This document shows, one piece after another, positions 40,490-50,514 of a stretch of 64,000 bases of DNA. The stretch covers positions 91,864 through 155,863 of the forward strand of contig JABIPA010000065.1 in the NCBI GenBank assembly GCA_018698675.1, given 5' to 3'. The notes under the pieces were generated by a model. That model saw only the letters and a list, made by a program, of their open reading frames with translations, was not told where the DNA came from and made no database searches. Source of the stretch: a bacterium (GTDB taxonomy: Bacteria; Margulisbacteria; Marinamargulisbacteria; JABIPA01). Both the position numbers and the translations under genes were made by a program. Position 1 is the stretch's first letter; every line of letters starts with the position of its first letter.

Positions 40490-41962
40490 TCATCCAACAG
40501 GTAAAGAGATTGAAAATGAACTTCCTTCTCCTTCTTTGCTTTCTACATTTATGAAGCCACCATGGGCCTGACAAATGTGCTTAACAATTGCTAAACCAAG
40601 CCCTGTTCCCCCCAGTTCTCTACTCCTCGCCTTATCCACTCTATAAAAGCGTTCAAATAAATGAGATAAATGCTTCGCCGGAATTCCACACCCATTGTCA
40701 GTCACCGTCACAACCGTTTCCTGTTTTGTCTGTTTTAAGTTGAGACGAATACTTTCTTTTGAGGGACTATACTTTATCGCGTTATCAATTAAGTTAATAA
40801 GCGCTTGTTCTATTAACGAGACATTTATCTCCGCATAGATATCTTCTTTTGATTCAAATGTAATAGCAATCCCAGTTTTGTTTGCTTTAGGCGTACAGGT
40901 ATCGATCGCCTTTTTTATCACATCATTAATTCGTTCCGATGACTTCTCTATCCCATTATGATCATTTTCTTGCTCAATTCTGGATAAACTTAAAAGGTCG
41001 TCGATGATAATGTCTAACCGATGTGTGTGAACTTGAATAATATTTAAAAATTCTTCTCTTTCTAGCTTATTATCAACTGCCCCGGCCATCAATGTTTCCA
41101 AGAATCCCTTTATTAAGGTGATTGGTGTCTTTAGTTCATGGGAAACATTAGAAACAAAGTTCTTTCTCATTTCTTCAAGTTTTTTAATATTAGATAACGT
41201 CGCTTCTTTTTCCTTAGAACTGTCCATAATAGTAGTCATTCGATTATTTAACTGGATGGCCATATTATTTAGTGCGTCGGCTAACTTTTTAAATTCTTCC
41301 GTTTCAGGCACCTCTAATTGATAGTCAAAGTTACCCTTTGAAAATTCATCAGTCCCGTCTGTTAACGCTTTTATTGGGGTACTAATTCGTTTGGAAACTA
41401 GGTATCCAATCATTGCCGAAAAAATACTAATAATAACCCCCCACCCTATCATCCTTTTTTTAAGTTTAACCAAGACAATATCAAGAGATTTAATCGGTAT
41501 TGAACTGCGAATTAATGCAATAATTTCCCCGTTAACTTTAATCGGTTTTGCTATGTATAGCATTGTTGTTTCTAAGGTCTGACTATACCGAGACGTAACT
41601 CCCCATTTACCTGAAAATGCTTGCACGATTTCAGGTCGTTTTGAATGATTATCCATATTTTCAGGATCTTCATCAGAATCAGCAAGTACGACCCCATTGA
41701 TATCAACAATTGTAAAACGGGTATTTATTTCTTGACCATTCTTTAAAAGAACATCATTTAGTTCAGTGTAGTTTTTATCAGATAGATAACTTACCGATTG
41801 CTTTTCCATCAGTGTCGTTCGTATTTTTAGTTCTGATGCCGTCTGGTTTATGTAAAATGATTTTAAGGTACTTGATGCATAAATTAGCATTAAAACAACG
41901 GTAACAACTATTACCAATAGATAGGAAGGATAGAGCTGCCAAATTAGCTTTTTATTGCTCAT
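40490..41962 (-). CDS. phoR: Phosphate regulon sensor histidine kinase
   Basis: HAMP, 'FVSNVSHELKTPITLIKGFLETL', 'GTGLGLAIVKHI'; adjacent to phoB/pst. Confidence 0.9.
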   Translation of the reverse strand: MSNKKLIWQLYPSYLLVIVVTVVLMLIYASSTLKSFYINQTASELKIRTTLMEKQSVSYLSDKNYTELNDVLLKNGQEINTRFTIVDINGVVLADSDEDPENMDNHSKRPEIVQAFSGKWGVTSRYSQTLETTMLYIAKPIKVNGEIIALIRSSIPIKSLDIVLVKLKKRMIGWGVIISIFSAMIGYLVSKRISTPIKALTDGTDEFSKGNFDYQLEVPETEEFKKLADALNNMAIQLNNRMTTIMDSSKEKEATLSNIKKLEEMRKNFVSNVSHELKTPITLIKGFLETLMAGAVDNKLEREEFLNIIQVHTHRLDIIIDDLLSLSRIEQENDHNGIEKSSERINDVIKKAIDTCTPKANKTGIAITFESKEDIYAEINVSLIEQALINLIDNAIKYSPSKESIRLNLKQTKQETVVTVTDNGCGIPAKHLSHLFERFYRVDKARSRELGGTGLGLAIVKHICQAHGGFINVESKEGEGSSFSISLPVG

Positions 41963-42648
41963 ACCTGAGACTTAAACTTGTATCCAACGCCACGTACCGT
42001 TTGGATAAGGGATGAAGCGTTTCCTAATTTTTTTCGGATGGAAACAAGTAGAACGTCTACGAGCCGCTGCGTTACAAAATAACTTTCACCTTTCATAAAA
42101 TCTATCATCTGTAGTCGAGAAAAAACACGTCCAGGTTGAGATGCAAGACAGCATAATAATTTGAACTCGGTATGATTAAAGTTCACTTGTTCTTTGTCGA
42201 CATAAACTTCATATCTATCAGGGTAAATGTCTAAACCTTCAAAGGATAATACCTTCTCGGATGTATCAGCCGTTTTTATCGTTCTACGTAAAGCCGTTCT
42301 TACCCGTGCTATCAACACAGCAACGCTAAACGGTTTCGTTATGTAGTCATCGGCGCCAAGCTCTAATCCTGTGACAATATTTGATTCCTCTGCTTTTGCC
42401 GAAATCATGATTAAAGGAATCGATTGGGTATCAGGGCTAGATTTTAATTGCTTACATACCTCAAATCCATCTAAAACAGGAATCATAATGTCTAACAATA
42501 TTAGATTTGGCCTATTTGTCTTAATGAACTCAAACGCGTCTTCTCCGCTTCCATAACTAATAACCTCATACCCTTCCTTTTCTAAGTTGTAGCTAATTAG
42601 TCGGACAATGTCTTTTTCATCTTCAATGATACAAATCTTTTTTTTCAT
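41959..42648 (-). CDS. phoB: Phosphate regulon response regulator
   Basis: Receiver 'LILLDIMIPVLDGFEV' plus OmpR-type winged helix. Confidence 0.88.
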   Translation of the reverse strand: MKKKICIIEDEKDIVRLISYNLEKEGYEVISYGSGEDAFEFIKTNRPNLILLDIMIPVLDGFEVCKQLKSSPDTQSIPLIMISAKAEESNIVTGLELGADDYITKPFSVAVLIARVRTALRRTIKTADTSEKVLSFEGLDIYPDRYEVYVDKEQVNFNHTEFKLLCCLASQPGRVFSRLQMIDFMKGESYFVTQRLVDVLLVSIRKKLGNASSLIQTVRGVGYKFKSQV

Positions 42649-43409
42649 CCAAATTTCCTCTTCAAATAGTCTTTTGTTCGCGAATGTTTGGGGGAGTCGA
42701 ACATAACCTCTGTAGAATCATATTCGATCAATTCGCCTAGGTATAAGAAAGCAGTGTAATCTGAAATCCTTGCTGCTTGTCCCATGTTATGAGTAACCAT
42801 AATAATTGATACCTTTGATTTCAATTCTATAATAAGTTCCTCTATTCGTGCAGTAGATTTTGGATCTAATGCGGATGTTGGTTCATCTAGGAGCAGTATC
42901 TTTGGATTCATAGCAAGGGCTCGGGCAATACATAACCGTTGTTGCTGCCCTCCCGACAAGAACGTTCCTTTTCTATGAAGGTTATCCTTCACTTCATCCC
43001 ATAAGGCGGCTTTTTCTAAAGAGTCAGCTACAATTGATTCCTTTTCGGTTTTATCTAGTTTTAGTCCGTTTAAGGTGTATCCCGCTAATACATTTTCATA
43101 GATACTCATCGTTGGGAATGGATTTGGACGTTGAAATACCATACCAACCTTCCGTCTCACTAACATTGGATTCATTTCAAGAAGGTTTTTCTTGTATAAA
43201 AACATATTTCCGCTCATTTTAACGCCGGGTATCGCATCGTTCAGCCTGTTTATTGATCGTACTAATGTTGATTTTCCACACCCTGATGGCCCCATAATAG
43301 CTGTTACCTTTTTTCGATAAAATGGTAAATCGAGGTTTTTAAGAATGTGATGTTCATTGATGTGAAGGTTAAATTTTTTAATGTCTAATATACATGTTTC
43401 TTTTTTCAT
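42645..43409 (-). CDS. pstB: Phosphate ABC transporter ATP-binding protein
   Basis: 'MGPSGCGKSTLVRSINRLND', 'LSGGQQQRLCIARALA'; start at MKKETCILD giving 4-nt overlap with pstA (track start 43496 probably too long). Confidence 0.93.
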   Translation of the reverse strand: MKKETCILDIKKFNLHINEHHILKNLDLPFYRKKVTAIMGPSGCGKSTLVRSINRLNDAIPGVKMSGNMFLYKKNLLEMNPMLVRRKVGMVFQRPNPFPTMSIYENVLAGYTLNGLKLDKTEKESIVADSLEKAALWDEVKDNLHRKGTFLSGGQQQRLCIARALAMNPKILLLDEPTSALDPKSTARIEELIIELKSKVSIIMVTHNMGQAARISDYTAFLYLGELIEYDSTEVMFDSPKHSRTKDYLKRKFG

Positions 43410-44257
43410 TTTTTTATTACCACCTTTGCCAATATGCTTAAACTTAGAATAAATAAAACTAATACTAACGATGCGCCCCAAGCTAAACTCTGCCAATCGT
43501 CATACGGACTAGTTGCATAATTAAATATAAGCAAAGGTAACGAGTTAGCAGGTTTCAATATGTCAGTGTTCATAAACGGACTACCAAATGCCGTAAATAG
43601 CAGAGGGGCAGTTTCTCCAGAAACTCGAGCAATTCCTAAGAGAACCCCTGATAATATTCCTTTTTTTGATGATGGAATCACGACTTTTATCATTGTCGTA
43701 TAATATGGAGCTCCCAATGCAAACGCTGCTTCTTTTAATGACTCAGGGATAAGAGACATTGTTTCTTCCGTAGATTTAACGACGATGGGAAGCATCATGA
43801 GCGACAAGGCAATACCCCCTGATAAAACGGAGAAACTTCCCATGGGAATGACTATCCAAGCATAAGCAATAATTCCCATTACGATTGAGGGAACGCCTTG
43901 AAGCGTATCGACACAAAGACGTGTTAACTCAGGCAATAATCCGACTTTATTTTCCGCTAAATAGAGGCCTATAAATATTCCAAAAGGAATTGCAATTGAT
44001 GAAGATATTACGATTAATAAAAGAGTTCCTACTATTGCATTAGATATGCCGCCTCCAATTTCGCCAACAGGTTTAGGGAGATTTAAAAAGAAATCAAGGC
44101 TAAATGCCGATATTCCATTTTTTACGATATAAAATAATATAAAAAACAATGGAATTAAGACGATAAAAGACATACTAAACACGAGTGATTTAAAAACAAT
44201 ATTTTTAATTAGCCTTGCTTCTACTGATCTTGTGTTAATCATTTGTCTAACACCCAT
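43406..44257 (-). CDS. pstA: Phosphate ABC transporter permease PstA
   Basis: 'GGISNAIVGTLLLI...PFGIFIGLYLAE', conserved pst order. Confidence 0.92.
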   Translation of the reverse strand: MGVRQMINTRSVEARLIKNIVFKSLVFSMSFIVLIPLFFILFYIVKNGISAFSLDFFLNLPKPVGEIGGGISNAIVGTLLLIVISSSIAIPFGIFIGLYLAENKVGLLPELTRLCVDTLQGVPSIVMGIIAYAWIVIPMGSFSVLSGGIALSLMMLPIVVKSTEETMSLIPESLKEAAFALGAPYYTTMIKVVIPSSKKGILSGVLLGIARVSGETAPLLFTAFGSPFMNTDILKPANSLPLLIFNYATSPYDDWQSLAWGASLVLVLFILSLSILAKVVIKK

Positions 44258-45138
44258 TTTTTAATAATGATTCGCCCGATTAAACTAAACGCGGCCGTCA
44301 CAAAAAACAAAACCAACGCTAACTCAACTAAGCTTGATAAATAGAGCTCTTCGGATGCTTCAGCAAATTCATTTGCAATAATACTAGCTAAGGTATTTGC
44401 AGGACTGAAAATTGAAGTAGGAATCTTATTCGAGTTCCCAATTAGCATTGTCACTGCCATTGTTTCACTAATTGCTCGACCAAAAGACATGAGTACCCCT
44501 GCAAATATTCCCGATTTAGCGTATGGGAAAATTACCTTCGTAATACACTCAAAAGGCGTGGCGCCCAAAGATAATGCCGCTTCCTTTATATCTTCCGGAA
44601 CAAGTGAAATCACTTCACGACTTATAGATGCAGAATATGGAATTATCATAACCGCTAATACAATTGCAGAACTAAAAATTCCTACTCCATGAGGCAAAAC
44701 CCCCATCGCGCTTTCAAAGCTTCTTACGATAGGGACTAAAACGAACAATCCCCAAAATCCGTATATAATTGATGGAATACCTGCTAACAAATCTAGAGCA
44801 GTATTGAAGACAGAGCTCCATGGCCCGTCTTTTACATACTCCCCTAAAAATATAGCTAGAGCGAATGAAAAGGGTATCGAAATTGAGAGAGCCAATATCG
44901 AGGTGATCATCGTACCAACAAAAAAAGGTAAGGCTCCAAAATGTTCTCGTACAGGATCCCATACCGTTTGATATAGAAAGGCAAGCCCCGTATGCTCCAT
45001 TGATAAAGCTGCCTTTGAAAGAAGGGTAAGAAAGATGCCCAAAACTAAACCAATTACAATTAGTCCACATAGACCTAATACCTTCTTAAAAATTAGGTCC
45101 TTAGCTTCAGTCAGTCTTATAAAGTTTTGGGCTCCCAT
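44239..45138 (-). CDS. pstC: Phosphate ABC transporter permease PstC
   Basis: 'GLAFLYQTVWDPVREHFGALPFFVGT', BPD transporter motif. Confidence 0.92.
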   Translation of the reverse strand: MGAQNFIRLTEAKDLIFKKVLGLCGLIVIGLVLGIFLTLLSKAALSMEHTGLAFLYQTVWDPVREHFGALPFFVGTMITSILALSISIPFSFALAIFLGEYVKDGPWSSVFNTALDLLAGIPSIIYGFWGLFVLVPIVRSFESAMGVLPHGVGIFSSAIVLAVMIIPYSASISREVISLVPEDIKEAALSLGATPFECITKVIFPYAKSGIFAGVLMSFGRAISETMAVTMLIGNSNKIPTSIFSPANTLASIIANEFAEASEELYLSSLVELALVLFFVTAAFSLIGRIIIKKWVLDK

Positions 45139-45143
45139 CTTAT

Positions 45144-46202
45144 TTAAAGAGCCTTACCCGAATACGTCATTGAATCTATTATGTCTTGGGCCTTTTTTAC
45201 AACTGACTCAGATAGTGGTGCATATAAGAGAGGTTCTGTGAAACGTTGTCCGTCTCCAATCATCCATTCTAGAAGCTGTTTTGTTTCTTTGGCCTGTTCA
45301 AGGGTTCTTTTATTAAACTTTTGTTCTTTATAACTAAGTATCCAAGTGAATCCACTAATTGGATATCCATATTTTGCGCCAGTATCCGTTATAGATGCTC
45401 TTGTGTCGGCAGGAATCTCTGTGTTTGCTGCATTGGATACCGATGCTAGTGATGGTGAAATGTATTCGCCACTCTTGTTTCTTATAGTAGCTACACCCAT
45501 TTTATTCTGTTCTGCATAAATGTGCCCAATATATCCGATAGCACCTGGCGTTTGATTAACAATGCCTGCAACTCCAGCATTTCCTTTTCCACCTAATCCG
45601 TCTGGCCAATTTACTGATTTTCCTCGACCAACTAGATTAAGCCACTCCGAACTTACCTTTGCTAGATAGTCGGTAAAAATGAATGTTGTTCCACTTCCAT
45701 CTGACCTGTGAACACTTACAATTCCTAAATTTGGTAACTTTGTCTCTGGGTTTATAGACTGTATTCTCGCATCATCCCATTTGGAAATTTTTCCTAGAAA
45801 GATATCTGCTAAAACGTCTGCTGTTAATTTAAGTTCGCTCGTTCCCGGTAAGTTATATGAAACAGAAACGGCTCCTAAACAAATCGGGATATGTAAAATT
45901 GGATTTGATTCTTTAGCTAATACTTTATCTTTCATAAACGCGTCTGAAGCACCAAAGTCTACGGTTTTATTCTTTAGCTGTCGTATTCCTCCACCCGATC
46001 CGATAGATTGATAGTTTATCCGTGTCCCAAATTCTTTGTGATAGTGATCGAACATCTTAGAATATAAAGGATATGGAAACGTTGCTCCGGCCCCTTGTAA
46101 TTCTTTTACATTTTCTTGATTAGAACATCCAACTAAACTTAACGCTATCAGCCCCGTTAAAACCGTACCTTTCAATATAGTTCTTATTCTTTTGTTTATC
46201 AT
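45144..46202 (-). CDS. pstS: Phosphate-binding protein PstS
   Basis: 'LQGAGATFPYPLYSKMFDHYHKEFGTRINYQSIGSGGGIRQL'. Confidence 0.94.
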   Translation of the reverse strand: MINKRIRTILKGTVLTGLIALSLVGCSNQENVKELQGAGATFPYPLYSKMFDHYHKEFGTRINYQSIGSGGGIRQLKNKTVDFGASDAFMKDKVLAKESNPILHIPICLGAVSVSYNLPGTSELKLTADVLADIFLGKISKWDDARIQSINPETKLPNLGIVSVHRSDGSGTTFIFTDYLAKVSSEWLNLVGRGKSVNWPDGLGGKGNAGVAGIVNQTPGAIGYIGHIYAEQNKMGVATIRNKSGEYISPSLASVSNAANTEIPADTRASITDTGAKYGYPISGFTWILSYKEQKFNKRTLEQAKETKQLLEWMIGDGQRFTEPLLYAPLSESVVKKAQDIIDSMTYSGKAL

Positions 46203-46444
46203 TTTTTCTCCTTAATACTTAGTTTTACTATTTCTATGTGCACAAACTTTTCTTTTTTCTAAATTCATACTCACATATAGTTTTCTGTCCTAAATAGAGT
46301 ATCTTTCAAATGTTAGATATGGATGTGCTTGTTTATTAAGGTTTGATTAACGATTCGTGAAACTATTATTCGCAAACAGACTATTAAGAACGGTACTCAT
46401 TTTATAGACGACTATTTTAGTGTTCAAAACTATGACAGGAAAAA

Positions 46445-46479
46445 AAAAGGCTATTCATAGTATTAATGAATAGCCTTTT
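46445..46479. terminator. Rho-independent terminator
   Basis: AAAAGGCTATTCAT-AGTATTA-ATGAATAGCCTTTT. Confidence 0.85.
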
Positions 46480-46515
46480 ATAAATCGGTTTAAATCTCTT
46501 AACTATTTTTATTAT

Positions 46516-49500
46516 TTATATAATTGAAAGATTCTTTTGAAGTTCTTTTTTAAGACGTTGTGCTGCGGCTCCTGTTATATCTTCATGATTAAATGCCATC
46601 GTAAGATAAGTGGTCCCGGTTTGCCTATTCACTTTACCAAACGTGAAGTAACCCAAAATTCCGCTAGATACCGATGACTTTGCTTGGTCACACTCGCTAA
46701 GAGTGCTCAACACCCAGGCGACATCAGACGTATCCAAATCCTCGGCTGCCAATTTATTATTCAATGCTTTTTGATAGAGCTCTTTAATTTCATCCCGGAT
46801 TTCATCTAAACTTTTATTTAAAACGTCCCGAATAACCACTTCATTTAGTTCGTCTTCAATAGCCTCCATAGCGAATCCAATATTAATTGACTGTAAAATA
46901 CCCTTTTCTTTTTCACTCATAACTTTAAAGTTATATTTACGGTACGTATCCAAGGATAAGGCGATTGCTTTTAGTGCTCTTGGATTGAAATCTAACGACC
47001 CATCTTTTACCCTTAGATTCATCATTCCAGATATCATACCGTCATCTTTTCCATTAAACCGATTTGCCATAACTTTATCTCTAGGCTTCAATTTAATAAC
47101 TTCAGAGAATATATCGTTTGCTTTTCGTACGTTTGTAGGAATACTAAGAGAAGGCTGTTTGACGGTTACTTCCGGCATATCACCTGTGCTTGATATTGGA
47201 GTATCGCTAAATAAATCTTGCCCAACCTCAACAAGGATCTTTGTTCCCTTTTCTGGATCCATGACAACATCTAACTCAATTGTTGTTTTACCGGTTTCAT
47301 AAACGATGTGAATGACATCATTACCGTCCTCATTTGGACCCATCGATTCTATAGATGCGACCATTCCCGAATCAACACCTTCTGGTAAGGCCGGATAAGT
47401 AACTTCATAGTCTGAACTTAAAGATTCACTTCCTAAACGTTTAGGTGAATCGATAAGGTTCACTTTTGCATCAATAATCGTCCCTAATCCAAAAAGCTCT
47501 TGCATATACTTCTTAACAAAGAATCCTTTTTGCTTGGTATAGATACTATTTGGGTCAAGCATTGTTGGAAATGAACACACTTTAAATACAATGCCATTAC
47601 TATTATCCCGATTTGTCATTACCGTATTAAGTCCGGAAAGCTCCTTACTTTCGTAGTTAGGATCATAACTTAAAACTTTTGTTCCATGAGAAAGAGTATT
47701 CATATAGTCTAGTATCGCTTCTTCGGGAACAATTGAACTTATAATTTCAACAATCGAGCAATCTAATCCGTGAAGAGGATGGCTAGGATCTTTTTTACCG
47801 TCAGCAATTGCCTGTCTAGCATCATACACACCGGAATCTAAGGTTATAATACACACTTGAGGGTCTCCGTTTTCTCCGAGATCAGAACGGACGATAATGT
47901 CTTTTAAATCGATCTCATTTATAGTCTCTTCAGTATATGGGCGGTCTGGGTAAATGGAAGGATGTACATTTAAGTATCCCAACGATCCTTTGTCCGCTAT
48001 TTCAAACCCCTTATTATAAAGAGCTTCCAACAATCCGGCTGAACTACAATATATATTGAATTCATTTGGACCTAGTGGCCTAGATACTCTGTCTTGATGA
48101 ATCTGAAGAGCGGCGGGGTTTCCGTTAATGAGCTTAACCATTGGCATCTTTGGCACAATTCCTTGATTGTTAAAATATTGTTCCGACCATGTCGTAAGAG
48201 TTGCCCTTCCAATATCCATAAAGGCCCGATGAGGAAAATCTAATAAGACATCCATTCCCGCTGCCGAATAACCCATTCCCCAATTGGCCTGAATAGACTC
48301 AGCCGTTTTTCCGGAAATATGGATTTGGTCATCATAATCTTCAAACCCGTCTAGATTATAACTAACGTTTTTACTGTCACCGCCAACAAACTCCTGCGGA
48401 AAAAAATGTAAGCCTTTATCAAATCGATGCTTAATCGTTCGGCTTTCTATTTCACCACCTCGTTCTCCACGAGGGCCGATTGGGTTTAACGGTAAGTGCC
48501 GGACTTTTCCGTGTTTAGCTAGCTCTTCTACAAGACCAACTCTAGAAATATTTTTGGCCTCTTCTAATGTTACGTGGTCCAAACCTGAAGACTTGTCGTT
48601 AATCGCTCGTTCATACTCGGTATCTAGTAGACCTTTAAATTCCAGTATTCGCTTTATGATAGGTCCAATATCCACCCCTTCGACGGATAAAGAGACTAGC
48701 GATTGAGCAAGTAAACGAGGAGTAGCAAGGCTTTCTGTACTCTGTTGAAGATAAGCTATGTTATTTATTTGGGACCATGGATCCAGTGAGTGAGCTACGG
48801 ATCTATCTTCTTCCAAAATCACTTCGTGTTCTGTAGTTTGAGATTTTTTTGCCCCTAAAAGAAACCGAGCGGTTGCAAGAGTAACATCATTTGTATCTAA
48901 CGTAGTTACGCTCTCCCCTTCTACGGTTTTATGTCTACTAGGGGATGTTAGAATTTTACCGTTTTTATTTTGAAAACTAAGAACGGGATGTTGAGATCCA
49001 TCTTCTAAAATGGAGTCCATAGCTGCCCTTGCTAAATAATACTTATCCGTATGCCTTCCAGAGTCTCCATATAAGATGGGTTCAAGGACCCTGTTGTTAT
49101 GACAAATTTTTTCTACATGATTAATTAGTTCCTCTTTCGTCATGTCTATTGTATTTTCCAATTTTTTACAGTCATTTATGATATTAAGTGCAATTTGGCT
49201 TGTTTGAATAATACATCTATCATTAACCCACTTATTTGCCTCATCAATTACATTGGCGAGAAGGTTTTCTTTCTCACTACTTCTGGCGACACTTAAAATA
49301 TTATTTAATTGATTATGTTTTGCATATAAGGAACCGCTCAACTTCGTCCAATCATCACCTATACGGTATTCTCCAGGTATAATTTTTACATCAGGACTAT
49401 TGGTAGGTACATTTGAAGGGTTTGTTATTTTATTTACGCCATCATTTGGGTGAATCCCTTGGCCATGATTAGCAAATTCAGCTGCCTTTTTTTCTGGAGT

Positions 49501-49863
49501 CCATCCGTTATCTTTTTCATACTGAAAATCATATTTAGAACTTCTGTAGTATTCGCGTATCAATACATCCAATAATTTCTTATCTTCCGTTTTTAGGGTA
49601 ACTTCCTTTGGAGTTATCCCATCATTTTTCATAACGACTTCGATTAAATCTAAATGTTTTAATAGGGCAAGCAGTCCTGACATAAACTCCATACCTAAAG
49701 GAGAAAAAGGAGTGCTTGAACTGTGAGTTAGGTCTTTTAGAGACGTTATATACTCTATGGATATGACATCAACAAGTGTTTCCAATAATGCATTTGGGAC
49801 CTTTACAGCTCCTTTAAAATCAGAATATATTCCAAACTCTCCTTTAGAAAAGTCTTCAAGCAT
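46516..49863 (-). CDS. Large hypothetical protein (N-terminal extension to 50183 through a -1 frame change)
   Basis: 1115-aa ORF. Same frame stays open upstream to a TAG at about 50140 with coding-like peptide; ATG at 50183 reaches it only through a -1 shift at GGGAAAA. Confidence 0.75.
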   Translation of the reverse strand: MLEDFSKGEFGIYSDFKGAVKVPNALLETLVDVISIEYITSLKDLTHSSSTPFSPLGMEFMSGLLALLKHLDLIEVVMKNDGITPKEVTLKTEDKKLLDVLIREYYRSSKYDFQYEKDNGWTPEKKAAEFANHGQGIHPNDGVNKITNPSNVPTNSPDVKIIPGEYRIGDDWTKLSGSLYAKHNQLNNILSVARSSEKENLLANVIDEANKWVNDRCIIQTSQIALNIINDCKKLENTIDMTKEELINHVEKICHNNRVLEPILYGDSGRHTDKYYLARAAMDSILEDGSQHPVLSFQNKNGKILTSPSRHKTVEGESVTTLDTNDVTLATARFLLGAKKSQTTEHEVILEEDRSVAHSLDPWSQINNIAYLQQSTESLATPRLLAQSLVSLSVEGVDIGPIIKRILEFKGLLDTEYERAINDKSSGLDHVTLEEAKNISRVGLVEELAKHGKVRHLPLNPIGPRGERGGEIESRTIKHRFDKGLHFFPQEFVGGDSKNVSYNLDGFEDYDDQIHISGKTAESIQANWGMGYSAAGMDVLLDFPHRAFMDIGRATLTTWSEQYFNNQGIVPKMPMVKLINGNPAALQIHQDRVSRPLGPNEFNIYCSSAGLLEALYNKGFEIADKGSLGYLNVHPSIYPDRPYTEETINEIDLKDIIVRSDLGENGDPQVCIITLDSGVYDARQAIADGKKDPSHPLHGLDCSIVEIISSIVPEEAILDYMNTLSHGTKVLSYDPNYESKELSGLNTVMTNRDNSNGIVFKVCSFPTMLDPNSIYTKQKGFFVKKYMQELFGLGTIIDAKVNLIDSPKRLGSESLSSDYEVTYPALPEGVDSGMVASIESMGPNEDGNDVIHIVYETGKTTIELDVVMDPEKGTKILVEVGQDLFSDTPISSTGDMPEVTVKQPSLSIPTNVRKANDIFSEVIKLKPRDKVMANRFNGKDDGMISGMMNLRVKDGSLDFNPRALKAIALSLDTYRKYNFKVMSEKEKGILQSINIGFAMEAIEDELNEVVIRDVLNKSLDEIRDEIKELYQKALNNKLAAEDLDTSDVAWVLSTLSECDQAKSSVSSGILGYFTFGKVNRQTGTTYLTMAFNHEDITGAAAQRLKKELQKNLSII

Positions 49864-50467
49864 CTTAATTAACCGAGTCGTATGATAATTTTGAATGTAA
49901 GCCTTATTGTCATAATCTTTTGGATCAGAGGAAAGTTTAGGTAAGTCTGATGTTGTTGAATGATGTTTAATATTTAGTGCCCATTGTTGGGCATTCCCGG
50001 CTAAAGGAGTATGAATAGGTGCTCTCTTAAACCCATTAAATTGAAGACCCGCCAGCGTTCCGTATTTCTTAGCACCTAACTTTTCTGAATTCTTGATTCC
50101 TTTGTTAAATGCATTTTTCCCGCATTCAAGGCTACGCTTCCACTACTTTTAAACCCACAAATAGGTACTATTCTTCCAAACATATTGCTTCTGTTCTCCT
50201 AATTCTAAAATTGGTGTCTCGTTCCAAATGAATTCGTAAATATTCTCAAAGAAACTGCTTGGTTGGTTGACCTATTTCTTATTTAAGATTGATTGAATTT
50301 GGAATATACAAAAAGATAGTAGCAATTTTCTGTTTTTAGTCCTATTAAAATTTCATTTTCACAAATCCGTTAAGAGAGAGGAACTATTTTGTTAAATTAG
50401 AAAATTTTTTGAAGTTTAGTTTATAGTTAGACTATTAATTAAATACATTTCTATTAAATATTATTCT

Positions 50468-50507
50468 TTTGGGACACCATCATTTATAAAAACAGTGTCC
50501 CCAAAAA
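50468..50507 (-). terminator. Terminator hairpin downstream of the 406-aa gene
   Basis: TTGGGGACAC...GTGTCCCAA inverted repeat. Confidence 0.65.
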
Positions 50508-50514
50508 CGTTACG

